A stretch of 64,000 nt of DNA, from assembly GCA_028875575.1 (NCBI GenBank), contig JAPPDF010000001.1, positions 37,142-101,141 of the forward strand, read 5' to 3'. The notes below the pieces were generated by a model that did not search any database, was not told the DNA's origin, and was given only the letters and a program-made list of their open reading frames with translations. Position numbers and translations under genes: made by a program. The stretch comes from Acidobacteriota bacterium (GTDB taxonomy: Bacteria; Acidobacteriota; Terriglobia; Versatilivoradales; Versatilivoraceae). Every line of letters begins with the position of its first letter. Position 1 is the stretch's first letter. Positions 10,117 to 18,831 of this stretch are shown piece after piece.

Positions 10117-10520
10117 CAGGCTAGAGTTAGGAATGATCAGAAAGCGATCGCATGAATCCTAACCACAGAAAACTTACTGAACTACACAGCAACAGTATTT
10201 AACTGACGGTTTCCCTGGTAGAGAGGGTTAATTACGCTGCCTTCCGCGTTTATACATTGGAGTCTTCGGGGACTTCAGAGCCATCTCTTGCGCTCTGCTT
10301 CTGAAGGAATCCCAAAAAGCTTGCCTCAAACGCTGAGTGAAACTCCCTCGGCATGGAGTTAACCCACTCGTGTGCCAAGATGGTCTTTGGCTAGATCCTG
10401 AAACTAGCCTCCGCCAAGAACATAAATCTTGGCCTAGGGACAATAGAGATGGGAAAACCAATTGGGGTCACCAGGACTCGCGAACGGTTGGCCGGGATTA
10501 TTGGCCTTCCATGTGCACCC
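10117..10520. other. Intergenic stretch without a supported gene
   Basis: About 400 bases between the five-gene operon and the HigA-like gene. On the minus strand an open frame reads PRPRFMFLAEASFRI followed by a stop and then HEWVNSMPREFHSAFEASF, which has a protein-like composition and may be a decayed gene remnant. Nothing intact can be supported here. The region presumably also holds the promoter of the operon. Confidence 0.4.
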
Positions 10521-10799
10521 TCACGCGGGATCGAAGCTGATCCGCAGGCGAGTCTTGGTTGCCTGCGCGATTTTGTCCAAGGTTCTTGTTGATGGTCGGG
10601 TGCGGCCACTCTCTAGGCGAGCCACGACGGATTGCGTTGTATTCATTCGTTGGGCAAGTTCTGCTTGAGTGAGCTTTGCGCGTGTACGGGCCTCAATGAG
10701 GGAGCGGGAGATCTCAAGTTCCGGGCCAAGTCGGTCGTAGGCTTTACGGTATTCCGTATCCTCGCTCCACTTCTTATGTAGATCGACCACCTTGCTCAT
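10521..10799 (-). CDS. HigA-type antitoxin, Xre HTH domain
   Basis: A 92-residue DNA-binding protein with an Xre-type helix-turn-helix in its C-terminal half (LTQAELAQRMNTTQSVVARL), preceded by a helical dimer/toxin-binding segment. This is the usual size and arrangement of HigA antitoxins placed downstream of a RelE/HigB toxin. It represses its own operon by binding a palindrome; one lies at 11133-11152. The ATG overlaps the expected toxin stop (ATGA at 10799-10796). The gene looks intact although its toxin partner is broken, so it is now an orphan antitoxin or regulator. Confidence 0.8.
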   Translation of the reverse strand: MSKVVDLHKKWSEDTEYRKAYDRLGPELEISRSLIEARTRAKLTQAELAQRMNTTQSVVARLESGRTRPSTRTLDKIAQATKTRLRISFDPA

Positions 10800-11120
10800 T
10801 TCGTGACCTCTCCGGCGCCTCAGCGCCAATTCGATCCCTCGTCAGGGTGTACTTACGGTCTTCTTCACGATAACACTCACCGCCACGCCACGTATTCCCT
10901 TGGAGGAAACATACACGGCTCGCGCTATTCCACTCCGGCCGTTCACTCCTATTTCCCATAGAAGGCCAGTTAAATGCTTGAAATGCGGACCACTCATCCT
11001 TTCGAGGGCGGTTGACTCTGTCAATTCGTAGATTCGTAAAAATCTCACCCGCAAAACGACCGGCAACGAATGAAGTTCCTTGTCCACGATTGCGTTCAGA
11101 GTCTAGACATTCCACTCCAT
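10796..11120 (-). pseudogene. HigB/RelE-type toxin pseudogene
   Basis: The reading frame resembles a RelE/HigB ribosome-dependent mRNA interferase: a start MEWNV, a helix LPVVLRVRFLRI, a strand region HLTGLLWEI, then GIARAVYVSSKG and the near-terminal VIVKKT. It is broken by a TAG at codon 6 (11105-11103), by a TGA at 10844-10842 just after KKTVSTP, and by a one-base shift near the C-terminus, since the frame ending EVTK-stop that would overlap the antitoxin start is out of phase. Three lesions argue for real decay, although base errors cannot be fully excluded. The antitoxin downstream is intact. Confidence 0.75.
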
Positions 11121-11132
11121 TGGACGTTCAAC

Positions 11133-11152
11133 TTATAGCATATTTGCTATAA
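11133..11152. promoter_or_regulatory. Palindromic operator of the HigBA-type locus
   Basis: Perfect 8-bp inverted repeat TTATAGCA / TGCTATAA with a 4-base spacer, 13 bases upstream of the toxin start codon. HigA-type antitoxins bind palindromes of this sort that overlap their own -10 region; TATAGC or TATAGCA here could serve as the -10. Confidence 0.6.
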
Positions 11153-11367
11153 ACACAATGATATGTGCGCAAAATTGCGAGTCCGTATTTTCGTCCCCAC
11201 GACTCCATCATGGTGCACAATTTCGTTCTGCAGTGCGCAAGGCTTAGAGGTGTCCGCCGCATCGGGATGCCTCCGGTCACAAAGGGACGGAGTTTCAATT
11301 ATAGTGTACCGGGCGCTGGTTCTCTGTGCCTGGAAACGGAGGGCCGCCCTCGACCTTGGGAAGCACC

Positions 11368-12339
11368 ATGAAAACCATTCGCCGAATCCTTCTGATCGTC
11401 AGCACGGCACTGCTGGCGTTCGCCGTCTCCCTGCCCGCCACCGCCCCGGCCGGCAAGCGCATGGTGTTTGGGGGCGGTCCGGCGGGAGGCACATTCCAGA
11501 TCGTGGCCAATGCCATTCAGACCTTCGGCCCGATCAAGGAGTCGCCGGACTACACCATCAAGGCCCAATCCTCTGCCGGGTCGCTGGAGAACCTGCGCAA
11601 GATCGATCGGGGCAGGATGCAGTTCGGGGTGGTCTACTCCGGGCATGTCTACCTGGGGCGCCATGGCCAACTGAAAAATGACGGTCGCACCTACCAGGAC
11701 GTGCTCGCGGTCGCTTCCCTGTACGGAGCGCCGGCGCAACTGGTGGTGCGCAAGGGATCGGGAATCCGGGGTGTCAGGGATCTGGCCGGCAGGAAGGTCG
11801 GCGTGGGGAACGCGGGCTCCGGCGCCTTCGCCAACTGCGAGCTGTTCTTTAGCCACATGGGGATTTGGCACGGGATCGAGCGCAACGCCATGGGCTACAA
11901 CGATGCGGCCGCCGCTTTCGGCAACCGCCAACTGGACGCCTTTTGGCTGTTCACCGCCCTCCCCAGCGGCGCCGTGATGCTGGCGGCCCAGACGAACGAT
12001 ATTGCCCTGGTCGATCTGGCAGCGGAGGCCAAGAAGAGTGGCTTCTTCGACAAGTATCCCTACTTCTCAACGGGTGCCATTCCCGCCGGCACCTATCGGG
12101 GCGTCGATCGAGCGGTTTCATCGTTTCAGGACTCCGCGCTCTGGGTAGCCAACGCCAGGGTCCCGGCCGACGTGGTCTACGACCTGCTCTCCAAGGTTTA
12201 CACCGAAGCGGGGCTCGCTTACCTGCGAAGCCAGAAAGAGACCTTCAAGCACATGAGCGTCCGGAACGGGATCAAGGGTGTGGTGACTCCTCTCCACCCC
12301 GGTGCGGAAAGGTTCTGGGAGGGGCAGGGCCTTTTCTGA
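11368..12339 (+). CDS. TAXI-family TRAP transporter solute-binding protein
   Basis: A 323-residue secreted binding protein. Residues 1-30 form a classical signal peptide (basic start, hydrophobic core, Ala-rich cleavage region). The mature part begins with the TAXI hallmark FGGGPAGGTFQIVA, followed by SAGSLENLRKID and GSGAFANCELFF, as expected for this type of periplasmic receptor. It captures a carboxylate such as glutamate or a related acid and delivers it to the fused membrane subunit encoded 107 bases downstream. The ATG at 11368 is chosen because the signal peptide starts there. Confidence 0.88.
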   Translation: MKTIRRILLIVSTALLAFAVSLPATAPAGKRMVFGGGPAGGTFQIVANAIQTFGPIKESPDYTIKAQSSAGSLENLRKIDRGRMQFGVVYSGHVYLGRHGQLKNDGRTYQDVLAVASLYGAPAQLVVRKGSGIRGVRDLAGRKVGVGNAGSGAFANCELFFSHMGIWHGIERNAMGYNDAAAAFGNRQLDAFWLFTALPSGAVMLAAQTNDIALVDLAAEAKKSGFFDKYPYFSTGAIPAGTYRGVDRAVSSFQDSALWVANARVPADVVYDLLSKVYTEAGLAYLRSQKETFKHMSVRNGIKGVVTPLHPGAERFWEGQGLF

Positions 12340-12445
12340 ATCCGGCCCGCGGGGAGAAATTCCACCCTTGCCGTAGGGTGCGTTCCGTGAATGCCGGCAG
12401 TGCGCCGGGCTCGCCTCCCCCCTCCGTCCTCGCTAAAATATCGGG

Positions 12446-14170
12446 ATGTTCGAGAAGCTGAACCGGGTCGAGCGATGGATCTTCGATATCCTCTCGCTGG
12501 CCCTGGTGGTCTTCTACTCCTACTCCGCCGTCCTTGATCCTGCCGCAACCCAGTTTCACCGCGGAATCTACATCGTCATCACCTACGTCCTGGTGTTCCT
12601 CCTCTACCGGTCGAAATCCGGCCTGGGAAGATCAGTCGACTATCTGCTGATCGCCGGGTCCGTCGTCTGCATCGGCTACTGGATGTGGAACTTCGAGGCC
12701 ATCAACTACCGGGTCGGCGCCGAAACCGACCTGGATCAGTGGATCGCCATGGCGGGGGTTCTGCTGGGAATCGAACTGGCGCGGCGGGTGGTGGGGAACG
12801 CCTTCGTCATCCTAGCCGCCGTCATGCTGATCTACGGTGTTTACGGGGACTACGCACCCGAGATCATCTCTCATGCCGGCGACACCTTCCCCGAACTCTG
12901 CACCAGCATCTTCTACAAGAGCGACGGCGTATTCGGCATCATGGCCAACGTCCTGGCCACCTACGTGATCCTGTTCGTCATTTTCGGAGCCTTTCTGGAA
13001 GCCAGCGGAGCCCAGCGCTTTTTCGTCGACTTTCCGCTGGCGGCGGTGGGGCACAGAATCGGCGGACCGGCCAAGGTGTCGGTGATCGCAAGCGGCCTGT
13101 TCGGGTCCATTTCCGGCAGCGCCATCGCCAACACGGTTTCCACCGGCAGCTTCACCATCCCCATGATGAAGAAAGCCGGCTTCAAGCCGCATGTGGCTGG
13201 CGGCATCGAGTCGGCGGCTTCCATCGGCGGCATGTTCATGCCCCCCATCATGGGCGCGGGCGGCTTCATCATGGCCGAGCTCACCGGCGAGCCCTACTCC
13301 ACCATCATGCTGGTGGCCGTCTTTCCGGCCCTGATGTACTTCTTCAGCGTCTTCGTGATGGCGCACTACGAGGCCAGGCGCCATGGTATCCGGGGCGATA
13401 AGTCGCCGGTTGGCGCCGGGCAGATCTTCAGGCAGGGCTGGTTCTACAGCCTGCCTCTGGGAGTCATCACGGTGCTGATGCTGGCGGGCTATTCCCCGGG
13501 TTATGCAGCCATCCTGGGGCTGGTCGCCTGTATCGGGGTGAGTTGGCTGCGCAGAGACACCAGGATCGGTCCCAAACGCTTCCTGGAGGCTGCGCGCACG
13601 GGAGCCCAAAACAGTCTCAAGATCGGCGCCACCGTGGGCGTCATCGGCATCATCATTGGCGTGCTGACCTACAGCGGGCTGGTGCTCACCTTCGCCGATA
13701 TCGTGATCGCGCTGGCGGACGGCAAGCTCTGGCTGACCATTCTGCTCATCGCACTGGCCTCGCTGATCCTGGGCATGGGAGTGCCGGTCACCGCCGCCTA
13801 CCTGATCACCGCGGTGGTGGCCGTGCCTCCCCTGACCGAACTGGGCGTCAGCCCGATCGCGGCCCACATGATCGTCTACTGGCTGTCCCAGGATTCCAAC
13901 ATCACCCCGCCGGTATGCATTGCGGCCTTCACCGGAGCCGCCATCGCCAAGGCCAACATGTGGAAGACCGCCTTTTCCGCCTTCAAGTTCGCCAAGTTTC
14001 TCTACCTGGCGCCGTTTCTGTTCGGCTACGTTCCTGCCTTCTCCCTGGAGGGAAGCACCTACGACATCGCGGTCGCCTTCCTGCTGATCGCCGTCGGAAC
14101 CTGGGGCTATGCCCGGCTGCTGAGCGCGATCAGGCTCGAAGGGTTCAGCTTTCGGTCAGTGGATAGCTGA
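12446..14170 (+). CDS. TRAP transporter fused permease (4TM/12TM)
   Basis: A 574-residue polytopic membrane protein combining the small DctQ-like subunit (about the first four helices, residues 15-120) and the large DctM-like subunit. The DctM part shows the glycine-rich hairpin GLFGSISGSAIANTVSTG and the second conserved loop GMGVPVTAAYLIT. Such fusions pair with TAXI binding proteins, and one is encoded directly upstream. Together they form a Na+- or H+-coupled high-affinity organic-acid uptake system. The length is slightly short of many family members, but both conserved loops are present. Confidence 0.88.
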   Translation: MFEKLNRVERWIFDILSLALVVFYSYSAVLDPAATQFHRGIYIVITYVLVFLLYRSKSGLGRSVDYLLIAGSVVCIGYWMWNFEAINYRVGAETDLDQWIAMAGVLLGIELARRVVGNAFVILAAVMLIYGVYGDYAPEIISHAGDTFPELCTSIFYKSDGVFGIMANVLATYVILFVIFGAFLEASGAQRFFVDFPLAAVGHRIGGPAKVSVIASGLFGSISGSAIANTVSTGSFTIPMMKKAGFKPHVAGGIESAASIGGMFMPPIMGAGGFIMAELTGEPYSTIMLVAVFPALMYFFSVFVMAHYEARRHGIRGDKSPVGAGQIFRQGWFYSLPLGVITVLMLAGYSPGYAAILGLVACIGVSWLRRDTRIGPKRFLEAARTGAQNSLKIGATVGVIGIIIGVLTYSGLVLTFADIVIALADGKLWLTILLIALASLILGMGVPVTAAYLITAVVAVPPLTELGVSPIAAHMIVYWLSQDSNITPPVCIAAFTGAAIAKANMWKTAFSAFKFAKFLYLAPFLFGYVPAFSLEGSTYDIAVAFLLIAVGTWGYARLLSAIRLEGFSFRSVDS

Positions 14171-14300
14171 TTGGAGGCAGCGGAATTAGGTGGCGGGCAT
14201 GGCCCTGAGCGGAAATGTCAGGGTTCCCAGAGGTTTCACGGCTGCCTGTGGGTTGCGAAGGGGGTGCCCCACTTGTTAGGGCTTTGACCTGCGGGCGATC

Positions 14301-15068
14301 TTATTCGGGAGCTTTTTCCTGACGTTTGATGGTCAGAGGAGTGGACTGCCCCGACTGCTTCCAGTGGCCGACGATTTCGGACCCGTCCGGACTGAGCGTT
14401 CCTTTGAAGGATGCGCGCGGTCGGTCGAACCTGAGCCGAACGGAGTTGTCCTTGAACCGTATCCGCGAAAGTCTCAATCCCATCGCCCCTTGATCCAGGC
14501 TATCGAGCGTCCCGGTGAAGTCTCCTTCCTGGTCCTGATCGATCCTGAAGAGCAACCGCAAACTGATCTGCGCGATCTCCAGGCGACCGAACCAGATCCC
14601 GGCCAGGCCCTCGCCCGGCACCCCTTGGATGGGTGGCGGAGGAGGCTTCCGGGCCGCGACCTTCGCCGGGTCGACGTCACCGGTTCGTTCGAGCTTGAAA
14701 GGAAGGCGGGCGGCCCCCTGGCTGAAGGTGCCGTAGAGTTGCCGGCCGTCTTCGGAGAGTTTTCCGTTGAATTGAGGAGCCCCCGGCACACCCTCCATTG
14801 AGAACGACGCCCGGTCCCCTCTCACTCTCACGTTCGAGAGAAGGAATTCCGACAGCCCCTGCACCGGAATGCTGATCTTGCCGGCCCAGACTCCCTCTGG
14901 AGTAGGGGCATGATCAACGATGACTCCCAAGGCCTGACCGGGCGTCTCGATCGCCCCCTCCCAACGGCCCTGTCCCGCAGGTGTCGATTGCTGGGCATGA
15001 AGGGATCCGTCCAGAGCGAAGAGCAGAAAGCAGACAAAAAGCACCAGCGGCTTTGCAGCAGAGTTCAT
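14301..15068 (-). CDS. Secreted protein with two related beta domains
   Basis: A 255-residue exported protein: residues 1-25 are a signal peptide ending in HAQ. The mature chain contains two related beta-rich halves, one starting GRWEGAIETPGQ (about 33) and the other IWFGRLEIAQ (about 157), joined by a Pro-rich linker (KPPPPPIQG). Each half ends with a G-x-L-S-x-D-G-x-x-x-x-G-x-(F/W) pattern. Such modules are often found in front of alpha/beta hydrolase domains; here they stand alone. Function unknown, perhaps binding at the cell surface. It lies 18 bases downstream of the DUF1761 gene on the same strand. Confidence 0.65.
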   Translation of the reverse strand: MNSAAKPLVLFVCFLLFALDGSLHAQQSTPAGQGRWEGAIETPGQALGVIVDHAPTPEGVWAGKISIPVQGLSEFLLSNVRVRGDRASFSMEGVPGAPQFNGKLSEDGRQLYGTFSQGAARLPFKLERTGDVDPAKVAARKPPPPPIQGVPGEGLAGIWFGRLEIAQISLRLLFRIDQDQEGDFTGTLDSLDQGAMGLRLSRIRFKDNSVRLRFDRPRASFKGTLSPDGSEIVGHWKQSGQSTPLTIKRQEKAPE

Positions 15069-15086
15069 GGATGACGTTCCTCGCCT

Positions 15087-15524
15087 TCAACTCCAGACGG
15101 CGATGACCACGGCCTGCCCCATCAGGGACACCCCGTTGTAGCCCAGGTTGAGCCAGAAGAGTCCCGCCTTGCGGCCCTCGTAGGCCCAGGACTGGTAGGA
15201 GACCGGCAGAACGAACGCGATGAGGGCCATCAGCGCCAGGTGGACGCCCACCATGGCGTTGCCGGCGCTGCCGGCCATCGAGGAGACGCTCTCGGGTCCA
15301 CCCATCTGCGCGAAGAGCTGCGCAAGGATGAAGGCCGTGACCAGCGCCAGAACGAAGCTGGCTCCGTGGGTCTTCCACGGATTGAAATTCTTCCGGATCT
15401 CCTCTTCGGTGGTCTCCATGAGTGCCAGCCACCGCTTGCTGAACAGCGGGCCGTACCAAAGGAAGCCGACAATCATGGGAACGATTGCGGCCACCAGCAC
15501 CGCCAGTAAATTGACATCATGCAT
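15087..15524 (-). CDS. DUF1761 membrane protein
   Basis: A 145-residue integral membrane protein with four predicted helices. The conserved start ends in FLWYGPLFSKRW, the typical motif of DUF1761, and the last helix reads FWLNLGYNGVSLMGQA. The family's function is not known. It is the first gene of a two-gene minus-strand unit with the secreted beta-domain protein. Confidence 0.8.
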   Translation of the reverse strand: MHDVNLLAVLVAAIVPMIVGFLWYGPLFSKRWLALMETTEEEIRKNFNPWKTHGASFVLALVTAFILAQLFAQMGGPESVSSMAGSAGNAMVGVHLALMALIAFVLPVSYQSWAYEGRKAGLFWLNLGYNGVSLMGQAVVIAVWS

Positions 15525-15702
15525 GATCCTGTCCTCCTTGAGTCGTGGGATATGGGCAAGAATTACAAGGGCAGTATAGATGATGGGGCAAGGGCCAGGA
15601 AGCGCCTACCCCGGCAGCGTGAACCAGCGCGAAACCGGCTTCATTCCAAAGTTGGCTGCTGCTACACTACCGGGCAACCAACCGTCCCCGAGTTAACACA
15701 CC

Positions 15703-16455
15703 ATGAAACGACACCTGAAAACCCTTCTTCCCATGTGTTTGCTGTGGCTGCCGGCTTGCAACATCACGGTCACCGACGGCACTTCGCCGACCGATCCTCC
15801 CGAACGGGGGCCACGCACCCAGCCGGGCACCACCATGGAGATCTATGCGCCCGAACAGCACGAACTCTATGACGGGCGCTTCATCATCTCGGGAGCTCGC
15901 ATCTACCAGGTGGGCACGCTGAACGACGAGAGCCCCTGGGACCATATGGGCAATGACGGATCGAATCTGCGACCGGTCGAGGGCACGGCCAAGCTCGACG
16001 TCGACGAGATCAACAATACGGGAACGTTCCGCGCCGAGCTTGAACTTCCCGAAGGCAGCTACGTGATCGAACTCGAAGAATTCAAGGAATTCTCACCCTG
16101 CCAGGACGGCGGCATCGCGGCCTGGCTGTTCGAGCACGGAGATTCCGGCTGCGGGGATGCCTATTGGCCCAAGAGCGTTCTCTACGTGGCCGGGTGGGGG
16201 ATCGGCTCCGCCACCTTGAACGGAAAGCCGCTCTACCGGGACTACCAGATTCACTTCATGGTCACCCAGGGCATGCGGGATCGGAACCTGGTGGCTCACT
16301 ATCCGCTGCAGGGGAAGAAGTCCCAGGCCGGCGCCGTCAATCCGGCCCTCCAGCAGTTGGATTTCTACATCCGCAGTCCCGAAACCAACGACGCCAATAT
16401 TCCCAACCGCGAGGTGTTCGACCACTTCTTCGCGATGGAAGTGACCTGGAAATAG
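15703..16455 (+). CDS. Putative lipoprotein
   Basis: A 250-residue exported lipoprotein. The N-terminus MKRHLKTLLPMCLLWLPAC is a lipoprotein signal peptide with lipobox LPAC, so Cys19 is the likely lipidated residue. The mature protein is rich in Asp, Glu, aromatic residues and beta-type patterns, and contains a four-cysteine pattern (CQDGG, SGCGDAYW). I do not recognise the family. Anchored at the outer or inner membrane surface; function unknown. Confidence 0.6.
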   Translation: MKRHLKTLLPMCLLWLPACNITVTDGTSPTDPPERGPRTQPGTTMEIYAPEQHELYDGRFIISGARIYQVGTLNDESPWDHMGNDGSNLRPVEGTAKLDVDEINNTGTFRAELELPEGSYVIELEEFKEFSPCQDGGIAAWLFEHGDSGCGDAYWPKSVLYVAGWGIGSATLNGKPLYRDYQIHFMVTQGMRDRNLVAHYPLQGKKSQAGAVNPALQQLDFYIRSPETNDANIPNREVFDHFFAMEVTWK

Positions 16456-16483
16456 CCGGGCGAGGGTGCAACCCTGGGCTGTT

Positions 16484-17323
16484 TCACGTCTTCTCGGCGA
16501 CGATCCCGATCATGGGCGGCGACGACAGGAACGTGCCCGGATCCTGTTCGCGAGCGCGCCACTCGGCTTCGAAGGCGCATCGATCCGCCTCCGTCAACAA
16601 GCCGGCTTCGACCAGGCGCGGCACGTAGCCGAAAAAGAACTGCGTCGGCCAGTCCCAGAACCTGGTGCCGGGTCTGATGAACTTTACGAGGGGAACCAGG
16701 TCGAGCAGGCGGCACCCTGACTTCACAACCAACCCCGGCAAACGAGCGCCCACGTCCAGATCGCCGCCGGTGGGTTTCCAGCTTTCCTTGACCGCCGCCA
16801 GCACGCGATCGAACACCGCGCTCCGCGGCTGCAGGGTGGTGGCGCGGTAGTTCAGGTAGTCCCAGATCACCAGGCGGCCGCCCGGACGCAGTCCCGACAC
16901 AACCCGTTCGATGACCGGGGCGGGGTCCCGCAGAAAGCAGAAGATCCAGCGCGCAAAGGCACCGTCCAGCGAGCCGGTCTCCAGTTGCAGACCCTGGGCC
17001 CTCTCCACCCGTGCCGTGAGCTGGTCGATCCCGCGACGGCCCGCTTCTCGGACCAGAGCGTCGATGAAGCGCGGCGACTCGTCTACGGCGAGAACCCCGC
17101 CTTCGGGACCAACCCGGGCCGCCAGTTCAAGAGCAGCGAATCCCGGTCCGCAGCCAAGATCCAGCAGATGCGCACCCGTCCCGAACCCGGCGCGGTCCCA
17201 GAGGTCACGCGCTGCCTCCGCCCACAAGCGGTGCTGCGTCTGGAGGCGTCTGCCCTCCTCCGGATCGGTGCCGAGCAGATAGGGTTCTTCCGACTTGAGG
17301 CGAGTATGCGTTTCCGGTCTCAT
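16484..17323 (-). CDS. SAM-dependent methyltransferase, class I
   Basis: A 279-residue class I methyltransferase. Motif I is LLDLGCGPGF (about 53-62), the acidic end of strand 2 is VLAVDESP, and the post-motif region FARWIFCFLRDP with LRPGGRLVIWDYL is that of Methyltransf_11/25-type enzymes. It is slightly longer than the core domain because of a C-terminal extension rich in Trp and Phe. The substrate is not evident. It is convergent with the lipoprotein gene and 28 bases from it. Confidence 0.82.
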   Translation of the reverse strand: MRPETHTRLKSEEPYLLGTDPEEGRRLQTQHRLWAEAARDLWDRAGFGTGAHLLDLGCGPGFAALELAARVGPEGGVLAVDESPRFIDALVREAGRRGIDQLTARVERAQGLQLETGSLDGAFARWIFCFLRDPAPVIERVVSGLRPGGRLVIWDYLNYRATTLQPRSAVFDRVLAAVKESWKPTGGDLDVGARLPGLVVKSGCRLLDLVPLVKFIRPGTRFWDWPTQFFFGYVPRLVEAGLLTEADRCAFEAEWRAREQDPGTFLSSPPMIGIVAEKT

Positions 17324-17493
17324 GCGGTTTACGTACGCGGATTCGTTGCCGACAGGTCCAGGACGTCAGTCACCTCGTCGATCGCCGTTCGGGATCTTTC
17401 GATCAGCGCGACCGGAGGCAATCCCCTTGAGCAGACAACTGAACATCGAAGGCGCGGTGGATCCCTGCCTGTGAGAGTCATCGGTCAGGGAAG

Positions 17494-17616
17494 AGTCTAG
17501 CAGCCGTTGGGACCCCGGCGAAGGGGGAAGCCGCCCGACGGAAGGTCGAGATGCGGTGGCGGTAGCTCCACGCGAGTCACACCAGCAGCTCGCAACGCAT
17601 GATCGTGACGGCTTGG
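17494..17616. repeat. Diverged repeat, copy 1 (phzF 3' end and downstream)
   Basis: About 122 bases covering the last codons of phzF and its downstream flank. They are similar to 18611-18736 in the same orientation, with the shared blocks AGTCTAGCAG, GACGGAAGG and CGCAA-GCATGA. The similarity is patchy but collinear. Confidence 0.55.
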
Positions 17617-18371
17617 CCGGAGAGGGCTACACGGTCCCCGCGAACTTCCACCTTGACGAGGCCGCCACGAGCGGAGGCTTGCCACGCTGTAAACGTGGTC
17701 CTGCCGAGGCGGCGTCGCCAGTAGGGTGCCAGGCAGCAGTGGGTCGATCCGGTCACCGGATCCTCGTCGATGCCGGCACTCGGGGCGAAGTAGCGCGACA
17801 CGAAGTCGATGCCGTCGGTTTCGGCCCACGCGGTGACGATGATGCCTCGGCAGGTAGCAACGTTTCCGAGCCGCCTGATGTCAGGCGCGAGCCGCCGCAC
17901 TGTCGCCTCCGAGTCGACCTCCACGAGGTAGTCGAAGCGGTTTCGCCCAACATAGATCGGATCGGCCCCGAGGGCGTCGACCAGGCCGTCGGGAACGGAT
18001 GCCGGCCGGTCCGGCTCCGCGGGGAAGTCCATCTCGATCCATCCATCGCGCAGGATCGCCGACAATCGGCCGGACCGGGTGTGGAAGACAGCCGGCGTGT
18101 CCGGGGCCAGGTGTTCCTCCTCCCACAGCACGTGAGCGCTCGCCAGCGTCGCGTGGCCGCACAGGTCCACCTCGACGGCCGGCGTAAACCAGCGCAAGTC
18201 GAACGAACCGTCGTTGCGCTCCACCAGGAAGGCGGTTTCCGGCAGGTTCATCTCGCGCGCGACCCGTTGCATCCATCCCTCGTCGGCGGGAACGGGCAGC
18301 AAGCAGACGGCGGCCGGGTTGCCGCCGAATGGTTCGCTGGTGAAGGCGTCCACCTGCGTTATCGTCAACAT
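17577..18371 (-). CDS. PhzF family isomerase-like protein
   Basis: A 264-residue protein of the PhzF/diaminopimelate-epimerase fold. Visible landmarks are the start ITQVDAFTSEPFGGNPAAV, the conserved Glu in LPETAFLV (catalytic Glu equivalent), WFTPAVEVDLCGHAT, and the second-lobe SAGIDEDPVTGSTHCCLAPYW. The family catalyses proton-shift isomerisations; individual substrates are mostly unknown. I chose the ATG at 18371 since GAGGGGG precedes it and the known N-terminus begins there. A relic of a second copy of its 3' end lies upstream at 18697. Confidence 0.88.
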   Translation of the reverse strand: MLTITQVDAFTSEPFGGNPAAVCLLPVPADEGWMQRVAREMNLPETAFLVERNDGSFDLRWFTPAVEVDLCGHATLASAHVLWEEEHLAPDTPAVFHTRSGRLSAILRDGWIEMDFPAEPDRPASVPDGLVDALGADPIYVGRNRFDYLVEVDSEATVRRLAPDIRRLGNVATCRGIIVTAWAETDGIDFVSRYFAPSAGIDEDPVTGSTHCCLAPYWRRRLGRTTFTAWQASARGGLVKVEVRGDRVALSGQAVTIMRCELLV

Positions 18372-18477
18372 CACGACCCCCTCTTCGGTTTCAGGAGCAA
18401 AGGCGGCATCTGAGGTGAATTGGCGCTTTTTCTTCGATCCCTCAATCAATGCAACTTATTGACAATTGTAGCGAATA

Positions 18478-18593
18478 GGGGACGTTGTTGAATGACTGGA
18501 ATAACTTCGATCGGCCGCTCCTGAATTGCTTTGCTGCAATCACGTCTTCTACGTGCTCTCTATAAGTTATTCCAGTCATTCAACAACGTCCCC
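18478..18593. repeat. REP-like element: 30-bp perfect inverted repeat with internal hairpins
   Basis: Left arm 18478-18507 begins GGGGACGTTGTTGAATGACT and pairs base for base with the right arm 18564-18593. The 56-base centre contains two further hairpins: ATTGC/GCAAT and CACGT/ACGTG with 5-6 base loops. As RNA or single-stranded DNA it would fold into a clover-like shape. This fits a REP/BIME or MITE-like element moved in trans by a Y1 (RayT-like) or other transposase. No transposase of that kind is in the window. Confidence 0.8.
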
Positions 18594-18610
18594 AGCACTG
18601 CACCCCGAAA

Positions 18611-18736
18611 AGTCTAGCAGGGGTTGGAACCCCTATGAAGGGACGGAAAGCGACCGGACGGAAGGCGGAGATGCCCTGGTAACAACTTTCCGGGCGTCAC
18701 ACGAGCACCTCGCAATGCATGACCGTAGCCAACAAT
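18611..18736. repeat. Diverged repeat, copy 2 (upstream of phzF)
   Basis: Collinear, diverged copy of 17494-17616, lying directly beyond the REP-like element and containing the relic of a phzF 3' end. Confidence 0.55.
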
Positions 18737-18745
18737 TGGGGGGCA
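18697..18745 (-). pseudogene. Relic of a second phzF 3' end
   Basis: The minus strand reads ATVMHCEVLV-stop, matching the last residues AVTIMRCELLV-stop of the intact phzF at 17577. Only the last dozen codons survive. It implies an ancient tandem duplication of phzF in which most of the second copy was lost, with the REP-like element now between the two. Confidence 0.6.
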
Positions 18746-18831
18746 CGAGGAACGAATGAGACCGACTTCGTAACGTGGTACAATGATCCTATCGCGGCCA
18801 ACACACCAGCATGACGTAATAGGGGAGGTCC

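Noticed and set aside
10228..10461. Minus-strand gene between the operon and higA
   Set aside because: Frame interrupted by a stop next to the protein-like part; at best a relic.
12812..13867. Long minus-strand reading frame opposite the TRAP permease
   Set aside because: Composition (His, Gln, Asp repeats) is that of an antisense shadow of a membrane protein gene.
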